Shown: in pieces, positions 58,124 through 64,000 of the stretch
Position numbering within the stretch: position 1 is the first letter of the stretch
Layout: every line of letters begins with the position of its first letter
NCBI RefSeq assembly: GCF_001279525.1
Contig: NZ_LGDY01000113.1
Span: 1 to 64,000, forward strand
Source of the DNA: Nocardia sp. NRRL S-836
GTDB lineage: Bacteria > Actinomycetota > Actinomycetes > Mycobacteriales > Pseudonocardiaceae
Length of the DNA stretch: 64,000 nucleotides
Direction of reading: 5' to 3'
Made by a program: the position numbers and the translations under genes
The notes under the pieces: model-generated
What the model saw: the letters and a program-made list of their open reading frames with translations, nothing else
The model's database searches: none
Told to the model about the DNA's origin: nothing

Positions 58124-58939
58124 TCAGCCCTGGGCGGACATCAGTTCGGCGAGCGAGCGGATCCGGCGCAGCTGCGCGGCGCGCTCGGCGGCCAGCTGGT
58201 CGGCGAGCGGCACGCCGGAGGCCGCCGACGCCACCAGCGCCAGCGTCTCGGTCACCGCGCCCGCCATCGGCTTGAGCACGGACGCGACCAGCGCCTCGAC
58301 CGCCGTGTCGAGGTCGGCCGCGGGCACGACGGAGTTCGCGAGGCCGATCCGCAGCGACTCGTCGGCGGGCACCCGCCGGGAGGTCACGCAGATCTCGGCC
58401 GCGCGCGAGTAGCCCACGAGGCGCACCAATGGCAGCGTGCCGCCGAGGTCGGGCACCAGGCCCAGCCCGGTCTCGGCCATGCAGAACTGCGCGTCCTCGG
58501 TGAGCACGCGGAAGTCGCACGCCAGCGCCAGCTGGAAGCCCGCGCCGATGGCATGCCCCTGCACGGCGGCGATCGTCACGCGTGCCGGGTCGCTCAGCCA
58601 GGTGAACCCGGCCTGGTACGAGGCGATCCGCGCGTCCGCCTCGGCGGGCGGCAGCGCGAGCATCCCCGGCAGGCCACCGGGTTCTCCGTCGACCGGCTCA
58701 CCGGTGAACATGCGCCGGTCCAGCCCTGCCGAGAAGGCACGGCCGGCACCCCGGACGACCACGACGCGGACGTCCGGGTCCAGCTGCTCACCGATGTGCC
58801 GCAACGCCTGCCAGGTGGCGGGCGTCTGCGCGTTGAGCACGTCGGGACGATCGAGCGTGATGGTGGCGACCGGTCCGGTCAGCGCGAGCCGAACGCCACC
58901 GCGCTCGAGCACACCAGCGTCGACTGCGGGCACTGGCAT
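58124..58939 (-). CDS. Enoyl-CoA hydratase/isomerase (crotonase) family
   Basis: This 271-residue protein starts at ATG 58939 with GGAGG upstream. The crotonase fold shows VATITLDRPDVLNAQTPATWQALRHI, VVVVRGAGRAFSAGLDRRMF (oxyanion hole, AFSAG) and AAVQGHAIGAGFQLALACDFRVLTEDAQFCMAETGLGLVPDLGGTLPLVRLVG. The catalytic Glu of hydratases is replaced by Asp in VPDLGG and at the second site by AETGLGL, so hydratase versus isomerase activity is uncertain. It probably acts in fatty-acid or aromatic degradation. Confidence 0.83.
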   Translation of the reverse strand: MPVPAVDAGVLERGGVRLALTGPVATITLDRPDVLNAQTPATWQALRHIGEQLDPDVRVVVVRGAGRAFSAGLDRRMFTGEPVDGEPGGLPGMLALPPAEADARIASYQAGFTWLSDPARVTIAAVQGHAIGAGFQLALACDFRVLTEDAQFCMAETGLGLVPDLGGTLPLVRLVGYSRAAEICVTSRRVPADESLRIGLANSVVPAADLDTAVEALVASVLKPMAGAVTETLALVASAASGVPLADQLAAERAAQLRRIRSLAELMSAQG

Positions 58940-58997
58940 GGCGTTACCTCCGGCGGACTAGAAGCTAGTTACCGGAGAGTAGCAGTCTGGGTTGTGG

Positions 58998-59207
58998 CTA
59001 CTTCTTCTTCGTCCGGGTGGCGCCACCGCGGCCGCGCAGCGTGACGCCGGATTCCGACAGAACCCGGTGCACGAAGCCGTAGGAACGCCCGGTGCTCTCG
59101 GCCAGAGCCCGGATGCTCGCGCCCTTTTCGTACTTCTTCTTCAGGTCAGCGGCCAGCTTGTCCCGCGTGGCGCCGGTGATCCGGGCACCCTTCTTCAGGT
59201 CAGCCAC
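58998..59207 (-). CDS. Small basic helix-turn-helix protein
   Basis: This 69-residue protein starts at GTG 59207, preceded by GGAAGG. The sequence ITGATRDKLAADLKKKYEKGASIRALAESTGRSYGFVHRVLSESGVTLRGRGG carries a resolvase/HTH_23-like helix-turn-helix (SIRALAESTGRSYGFVHRVL, about residues 30-50) and ends in a Lys/Arg-rich tail. It belongs to a conserved actinobacterial family of tiny nucleoid- or promoter-binding proteins. The specific role is unknown. Confidence 0.75.
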   Translation of the reverse strand: MADLKKGARITGATRDKLAADLKKKYEKGASIRALAESTGRSYGFVHRVLSESGVTLRGRGGATRTKKK

Positions 59208-59382
59208 CTCGTCCCGCCTTCCGTACGAGCAGGTCGGGCCGTTCTACGGCCCCTGTCGTCGCAATGATCGAACAGGTTCACGCAGAACGCCAGGTGATCA
59301 AGCCAAGAGATCGCCGAACGGTCGATTCGATCACGCTCAGTTGATCAAAGGGTGCGCTCGGTAGTCCTTTGGTGGGTGGAGA

Positions 59383-61011
59383 TCACGCGAGCTGCACGAG
59401 CTCGAGGTAGTCCTCCGACCAGTGGTCCTCTGTGCCGTCGGGCAGCAGGATCACCCGCTCGGGCTCCAGCGCCTCGACCGCGCCGGGGTCGTGCGTCACG
59501 AGGACGACCGCGCCCTCGTAGCGCCGCAACGCGTCGAGCACCTGCTCGCGCGAGGCCGGGTCGAGGTTGTTGGTGGGCTCGTCGAGCAGCAGCACGTTCG
59601 CGGCGGAGGACACCAGACCGGCCAGTGCCAGCCGGGTCTTCTCGCCACCGGACAACGTGCCCGCGGGCTGGTCCAGCTGCTCGCCGGTGAACAGGAACGT
59701 GCCGAGCAACGACCGCAGCCGCTGCTCCTGCTCGTCCGGCGCCATGTGCCGGATGTTCTCCCACACCGACGCGCCGTGGTCGAGCGTCTCGTGCTCCTGC
59801 GCGAAGTAGCCGATCTTCAGGCCGTGGCCGGGGACGACCTTGCCCGCGTCGGCCTTCTCGCCGCCGCCCAGCAACCGCAGCAGCGTCGTCTTGCCGGCGC
59901 CGTTGAACCCGAGCACGACGACGCGGGAACCCTTGTCGATGGCGAGGTCGACGCCGGTGAAGATCTCCAGCGAGCCGTAGGACTTGCTCAGACCCTCTGC
60001 CATCAAAGGGGTTTTGCCGCACGGGGCGGGCGCCGGGAAGCTGATCTTCGCGACCTTGTCGCTCTGGCGCACGTCGTCGAGACCGTCGAGCAGCTTCTGC
60101 GCGCGCTTCGCCATGTTCTGCGCCGCAACGGCCTTCGTGGCCTTCGCGCCCATCTTGGCGGCCTGCGTCATCAGCGCGCCGGCCTTCTTCTCGGCGTTGG
60201 CGCGCTCACGGCGGCGGCGCTTCTCGTCCGTCGCACGGGCTTCGAGGTACTTCTTCCAGCCGAGGTTGTAGATGTCGACCTCGCCGCGGATGGCGTCGAG
60301 GAACCACACCTTGTTCACGACGTCGTCGAGCAGCTCCACGTCGTGCGAGATCACGACGAGACCGCCGTCGTGCGACTTGAGGAACCCGCGCAGCCACGTG
60401 ATCGAGTCGGCGTCGAGGTGGTTGGTCGGCTCGTCGATCAGCAGGATCGTGCTCGACTTGGCACCGATGCCCGCCTCCGAGGCGGCGAACAGGATGCGGG
60501 CCAGCTCGACGCGGCGGCGCTGACCACCCGACAGCGTGCTCAGCGGCTGCGCGAGCACCCGGTCCGGCAGGCCGAGGTTCGAGCAGATGCGCGCGGCCTC
60601 GGACTCGGCGGCGTACCCGCCGAGCGCGGCGAAGCGCTCTTCGAGCTTGCCGTAGCGGGTGACGGCCACGTCGAGCTCGCCGGGGTCGACCAGCTCGGCC
60701 ATCTTCGTCTGGGCCTTCTCCATCTCGCGGAGCAGCTGGTCGAGGCCGCGCGCGGACAGCACGCGGTCCTTGGCGATGACCGACAGGTCGCCCTCACGCG
60801 GGTCCTGCGGCAGGTAGCCGAGCTCGCCCTTGCGCGTGACGGAACCGCCGTAGGGCTGGCCCTCACCGGCGAGAACGCGCAGCGAGGTGGTCTTGCCCGC
60901 GCCGTTGCGGCCCACGAGGCCGATCCGGTCGCCGGGCTGGACGCGCAGGTTGGCGCCGCTCACGAGAATGCGTGAGCCCGCGCGCAACTCCATGTCGGTT
61001 GCGGTGATCAA
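59383..61011 (-). CDS. ABC-F family ATPase (ribosome-associated, Rv1473-like)
   Basis: The protein has 542 residues from TTG 61011 with GGAG seven to eight bases upstream, giving LITATDMELRAGSRILVSG; longer frames have no such site. Two ATPase domains without membrane helices: Walker A VGRNGAGKTTSLRVLAG, signature LSGGQRRRVELARILF and Walker B ILLIDEPTNHLD; second copy LGFNGAGKTTLLRLLGG, LSGGEKTRLALAG and VLLLDEPTNNLD. The ABC-F linker between them is a long Lys/Arg/Ala coiled coil (about 265-330). ABC-F proteins bind the ribosomal E-site and modulate translation or give antibiotic protection. This one could protect against macrolide-like drugs. Confidence 0.88.
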   Translation of the reverse strand: MITATDMELRAGSRILVSGANLRVQPGDRIGLVGRNGAGKTTSLRVLAGEGQPYGGSVTRKGELGYLPQDPREGDLSVIAKDRVLSARGLDQLLREMEKAQTKMAELVDPGELDVAVTRYGKLEERFAALGGYAAESEAARICSNLGLPDRVLAQPLSTLSGGQRRRVELARILFAASEAGIGAKSSTILLIDEPTNHLDADSITWLRGFLKSHDGGLVVISHDVELLDDVVNKVWFLDAIRGEVDIYNLGWKKYLEARATDEKRRRRERANAEKKAGALMTQAAKMGAKATKAVAAQNMAKRAQKLLDGLDDVRQSDKVAKISFPAPAPCGKTPLMAEGLSKSYGSLEIFTGVDLAIDKGSRVVVLGFNGAGKTTLLRLLGGGEKADAGKVVPGHGLKIGYFAQEHETLDHGASVWENIRHMAPDEQEQRLRSLLGTFLFTGEQLDQPAGTLSGGEKTRLALAGLVSSAANVLLLDEPTNNLDPASREQVLDALRRYEGAVVLVTHDPGAVEALEPERVILLPDGTEDHWSEDYLELVQLA

Positions 61012-61146
61012 GAGAAACTCCGAGCAGTCGAGAAAATCCGGATACGGCAAAAGGTCGGCACGTCCGGTTCGGCCTACTCGAGGAGGATCACGCGGACCAT
61101 TCTACGGGTTGTCGCCCACCGAATTTCCCACGTGTGGCCGGACGCA

Positions 61147-61152
61147 TAGATT
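61147..61152 (+). promoter_or_regulatory. -10 element (TAGATT) for leaderless SDR transcript
   Basis: TAGATT lies eight bases before ATG 61161. The gene has no Shine-Dalgarno sequence, and the divergent ABC-F start is only about 150 bp away. Confidence 0.45.
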
Positions 61153-61160
61153 CACCGGCC

Positions 61161-61925
61161 ATGAGCGACGACTTCTCGGGCAAGACCGCGCTGGTCACCG
61201 GCGCTTCCCGCGGCATCGGCCTCGGCATCGCGCGCGAGCTGCTCTCCCGCGGCGCCGCCGTGACGATCACCGGCCGCAAGGCCGACCAGCTGGCGGAGGC
61301 CGCCGCGCAGCTCGAAGCCGACACGGGCGGCCGCGTCCTCACGGTCGCCGGCAACGCGGGCGACGACGCCGCGCGCGAGGAGGCCGTGTCCCGCACGGTC
61401 GCGGAGTTCGGCAGCCTGGACGTGCTGGTCAACAACACCGGCATCAACCCGCAGTTCGGGTTCCTGATGGACGCCGACCTCGCGGCCGTGCGCAAGATCT
61501 TCGACGTCAACGTGGTGGCGGCCCTGGGTTTCGTGCAGCTCGCGTGGAAGGCGTGGATGAGCGAGCACGGCGGCGCGGTCGTGAACGTCGCGTCCGTCGG
61601 CGGCATCCGCTCCACCGGCGTGATCGGCGCGTACGGGGCGTCGAAGGCGGCGCTGATCCGCCTGACCGAGGAGCTGGCGTGGCAGCTCGGGCCCAAGGTG
61701 AGGGTCAACGCCGTCGCACCGGCGGTGGTGAAGACGAAGTTCGCCGAGGCGTTGTGGAGCGGCCGCGAGGAGGAGGCGCAGCAGCAGTACCCGATGAAGC
61801 GCCTCGGCACGCCGGAGGACGTTGCCGCGCTGGTGGCGTTCCTGTGCTCGGACGGGGCTTCGTGGATCACCGGGGAGACCGTGCGGGTGGACGGCGGGCT
61901 GCTCGCGACGGGCACGGCAGGCTGA
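61161..61925 (+). CDS. Short-chain dehydrogenase/reductase
   Basis: This 254-residue classical SDR from ATG 61161 has the cofactor site VTGASRGIGLGIA (about residues 11-23), VLVNNTGINPQFG near 87-99 and the catalytic residues in VNVASVGGIRSTGVIGAYGASKAAL (Ser, Tyr about 157, Lys about 161). The C-terminal ASWITGETVRVDGGLLATG is typical of FabG-like enzymes. TGRKADQL after beta-2 suggests NADPH preference. Substrate is unknown. Confidence 0.87.
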   Translation: MSDDFSGKTALVTGASRGIGLGIARELLSRGAAVTITGRKADQLAEAAAQLEADTGGRVLTVAGNAGDDAAREEAVSRTVAEFGSLDVLVNNTGINPQFGFLMDADLAAVRKIFDVNVVAALGFVQLAWKAWMSEHGGAVVNVASVGGIRSTGVIGAYGASKAALIRLTEELAWQLGPKVRVNAVAPAVVKTKFAEALWSGREEEAQQQYPMKRLGTPEDVAALVAFLCSDGASWITGETVRVDGGLLATGTAG

Positions 61926-62812
61926 GCCGCACGTTCGCGGTGGCCTGCGCGGCTGGGGCGGGCGGCTGGGTGCTGGGGCGTGCTTGAGACGGGCGGGCTG
62001 AAGCGCACGCAGGGGCCTGCGCGGCTGGGGTGCTGGGGCGTGCGCCTGCGACGGGAGGGCTGAGCCGCACGCGTGGCTTGCGCGGCTGGAACGGGCGGCT
62101 TGGGTGCGGCGGGTCGGGTCGCCCGCAGCAGTGGCTGAACCGCACGCAGACGGCCCGCGCGGCTGGAACGGCGGCTGAATGCGGGGAGCCGGGTCGCACG
62201 TCTCTGACGGCGGGCTGAGCCGCACGCAGGCAGCCCGCGAACGCGGCCCGCACCGGCCGCCCGGTGGGACCGGCGACGTCGACGTGCACCTCGCGTGGCC
62301 GCAGCGGGCGGCCGGGTGTGGCGAGCCGGGTCGCACGTCTGTGACGGGTGGGCTGAACCGCACGCAAGCGGCCCGAGCGGCTGGATGCGACGAGCTTGGT
62401 CGCACGCCCGCGACGGCGGGCTAAGCCGCACGCGCGTGGCGCACGACCAGAGCGGGCGGCGGGTGCATGCGGCGAGCCGGGGTCGCGCCTGTGACGGGGG
62501 CTGAGTCGCACGCAAGCGGTCCGCGCGGCTGAAGCGAGGCTGGAGGCGGCGAGCCTGGTCACACACCCGCGATGGCGGGATTGAGCCACACCCAGGTAGC
62601 CGCGCAGCCGGAGCGGACAACTGAGTGCGGCAAGCCTGGTCACACACCCGCGACGGCGGGCTTGAGCCACACCCAGGTGGCCGCGCAGCCGGAGCGGGTA
62701 ACCGAGTGCGGCGAGCCGGATCACCCGCCTGCGACGGCGCGCTAAGCCGCACGCGGGTGGCCGCGCAACCGAAGCGGGCGGCTGGGTGCGGCGAGCCGCG
62801 CCCGCGACGGCA
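61926..62812. repeat. Degenerate tandem-repeat array, about a dozen units
   Basis: Units of roughly 62-115 bp, usually 70-80, recur in direct orientation. Each carries a block like GGGCTGAGCCGCACGC, then GGCCGCGCGGCTGGAGCGGG, then GGTGCGGCGAGCCGGGTCGC and a CCGCGACGG end. Copies diverge by substitution and small indels. The region is open in several frames only because of G+C. It separates the SDR from the LysR gene and shows no other feature. Confidence 0.75.
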
Positions 62813-62937
62813 GGCGAACACCTCGCCCATGAGCCGATCCGCAGACCCAGGCAAGCGTTCGCCCTCACGACACGCCCGCAGCTGAACGACACGCTCACGC
62901 AGGGGTCCCCTCCCGGGGGCCCCCTGCTTTCATCCTC

Positions 62938-63825
62938 TCAGACACCACCGACATTTCCGGGCACACCGAGCACCGCCAGGAACGCCGCCGCAGCCGGCGT
63001 CAGCCCGGCCGTGCTCCACACGAGATGCTCCACCCGCGACGGCCCGTCCACCACCGGCACGGTCACCACACCGCCCAGCCGCGGCGCGTACCGCGACGGC
63101 AGCACGGCGATCGCGAGGCCCTCCCGGATCAGCCCGGCCATCAGCTCCGCGGTCGTCACCTCGAACGCCACCCCACGGGTCAGCCCCGCCGCCGCGAACG
63201 CCTGGTCGGACTGCGTGCGGCCGGGCGAACCGGCCGGGAAGTCCACGAACAGCTCCTCGGCGAGCGTCCGCAGGTCCACCTCGTCCCGCCCCGCCAGGCG
63301 GTGCTCGGGCGCGACCACGGCCACGTGCTCGTCGCGGGCCAGTTCGTGTCCGCGCACGCCCTCGGGACGCGTGGTCGGCGGCAGCCCGAGGAACGCGAGG
63401 TCGAGCGCGCCCTGCCGGACCTGCTCGACCAGCTCGTGGCTGGGCAGCATCCGCAGCGCGACCTGGACCTGCGGATACCGCTCGCGGAACACCCGGAGGG
63501 CGGCGGGCAGGTCCACGGCGGCGACGGTGGGGATCACGCCGACCACGACCCGGCCGCGCACCTCCCCCACGGCGGCCGCGACCTCGGCGACGGCGCGTTG
63601 CGCGAAGTCGAGGCACTGCCGCGCGGCCGGCAGGAACGCCGCACCCGCCGGGGTCAGCCGGACGCTGCGGCTGGTGCGGTCGAACAGGCGGGCGCCGAGC
63701 TCGCGTTCGAGGCGGGCGATCTGGTGGCTCAGCGCCGACTGCACGACCAGGCAGCGCTGCGCCGCCCTCGTGAAGCTGCCGGTCTCGGCGACCGCCACCA
63801 CGTACCGCATTTGCTGGAGTTCCAC
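62938..63825 (-). CDS. LysR-family transcriptional regulator
   Basis: The protein has 295 residues from GTG 63825 (VELQQMRYVVAVAETGSFTRAAQRC). The winged helix-turn-helix is RAAQRCLVVQSALSHQIARLERELGARLFDRTSRSVRLTPAG (about 18-60), followed by a two-lobed ligand domain (VVVGVIPTVAAVDLPAALRVFRERYPQV, VDFPAGSPGRTQSDQAFAAAGL, GLAIAVLPSRY). An upstream GTG would add six residues. It is divergent from the EamA gene across about 80 bp holding a repeated TGGATCACGTG motif, so it likely regulates that exporter. Confidence 0.88.
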   Translation of the reverse strand: MELQQMRYVVAVAETGSFTRAAQRCLVVQSALSHQIARLERELGARLFDRTSRSVRLTPAGAAFLPAARQCLDFAQRAVAEVAAAVGEVRGRVVVGVIPTVAAVDLPAALRVFRERYPQVQVALRMLPSHELVEQVRQGALDLAFLGLPPTTRPEGVRGHELARDEHVAVVAPEHRLAGRDEVDLRTLAEELFVDFPAGSPGRTQSDQAFAAAGLTRGVAFEVTTAELMAGLIREGLAIAVLPSRYAPRLGGVVTVPVVDGPSRVEHLVWSTAGLTPAAAAFLAVLGVPGNVGGV

Positions 63826-63845
63826 CCGTCCATCTTGAATCACGA

Positions 63846-63907
63846 TGGATCACGTGACAAACATGCGTTGGACTCATCGACCCTGTTCACCAAGACTGGA
63901 TCACGTG
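63846..63907. promoter_or_regulatory. Direct repeats TGGATCACGTG in lysR-eamA gap
   Basis: TGGATCACGTG occurs at 63846-63856 and again at 63897-63907, 51 bp apart (about five helical turns). The second copy runs into the EamA GTG start. GATCACGTG-type sites could be LysR contacts or arise by chance. Confidence 0.35.
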
Positions 63908-64000
63908 CAGAACAACGACTTCCCCCGCATCGCGCTGGCGGCTTTCGCGCCGGTGGTGTGGGGCTCGACCTACGTGGTCACCACCGAGCTGCTGCCCGCG
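63905..64000 (+). CDS. EamA/DMT-family exporter (5' end only)
   Basis: 32 codons are visible from GTG 63905: VQNNDFPRIALAAFAPVVWG, then STYVVTTELLPA. The first transmembrane helix with APVVWGSTYVVTTELLP is the diagnostic opening of EamA/RhaT drug-metabolite transporters (usually ~300 residues, ten helices). The pairing with a divergent LysR gene is common for amino-acid or metabolite efflux. The start lacks a Shine-Dalgarno sequence. Confidence 0.7.
   Translation, partial: MQNNDFPRIALAAFAPVVWGSTYVVTTELLPA

Noticed and set aside
61926..62812. CRISPR-like array
   Set aside because: Units are 62-115 bp, degenerate along their whole length, with no conserved short repeat alternating with unique spacers, and no cas gene is near.
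61088..62854. A 588-codon minus-strand frame through the repeat array
   Set aside because: Its translation is Arg/Pro/Ala-rich, mirrors the tandem repeats, has no domain or ribosome-binding site, and is antisense to a well-supported SDR gene.

Overview
The window is high-GC actinomycete chromosome. The best guess for the lineage is Pseudonocardiales (Lentzea / Saccharothrix / Actinosynnema-like). This rests on the pervasive G/C third codon positions, GTG/TTG starts, several genes with leaderless promoters, an F420-type LLM oxidoreductase, UdgX, MmpS, a ShbA/SigD-like sigma factor, an ANTAR protein and a gamma-butyrolactone-receptor-like TetR. The genus is inference. I saw no tRNA, rRNA, CRISPR array, transposase or integrase.

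Layout. 1-16 kb: a truncated Ser/Thr kinase; a SnoaL-like/GBL-receptor-like pair; XRE and MarR regulators; a MarR-controlled FAD monooxygenase; a secreted intradiol-dioxygenase-like lipoprotein; a PucR-gabT-semialdehyde dehydrogenase catabolic unit; a methyltransferase; a quinone oxidoreductase; an amino-acid permease; an NlpC/P60-like secreted protein; a structured RNA with a 12-codon ORF; and udgX with csbD behind a sigma-B/F-type promoter. 16-25 kb: ANTAR protein, the translationally coupled treX-treY-treZ operon (glycogen to trehalose), malQ, RidA and a LacI regulator. 26-29 kb: peroxiredoxin, MmpS-like protein, and an LLM oxidoreductase-TetR operon behind a perfect palindrome. 28.5-34 kb: a leftward gene set for hydroxycinnamate chemistry, namely a 4CL-like ligase, an SDR, a MIO aromatic ammonia-lyase, a probable haem-dependent tyrosine hydroxylase and a catechol O-methyltransferase. 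34-41.6 kb: M23 peptidase, a 1.4-kb repeat-rich noncoding stretch, bifunctional PBP, PfkB kinase, MFS exporter and sigma factor. 41.8-46.5 kb: a lipid-modification operon (hydrolase, FAD amine-oxidase-like, DUF1365, cyclopropane-fatty-acid synthase) and a divergent epoxide-hydrolase-like gene.

46.5-51.7 kb holds the most interesting system: a complete lasso-peptide cluster in A-C-E-B-D order followed by a LuxR-type regulator. The 33-residue precursor has a YxxPxL leader and the predicted core LLGFSGNDRLILSKN. I recognise this as a new member of the citrulassin family (Arg at core position 9 is the residue converted to citrulline in citrulassin A). No peptidylarginine deiminase is in the window, so whether this strain citrullinates the peptide is open.

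51.7-64 kb: MocA-like nucleotidyltransferase, small membrane protein, SIS-domain protein, penicillin-binding protein, membrane protein, ABC exporter, enoyl-CoA hydratase, small HTH protein, ABC-F ATPase, SDR, an almost 0.9-kb degenerate tandem-repeat array, a LysR regulator and the start of an EamA exporter.
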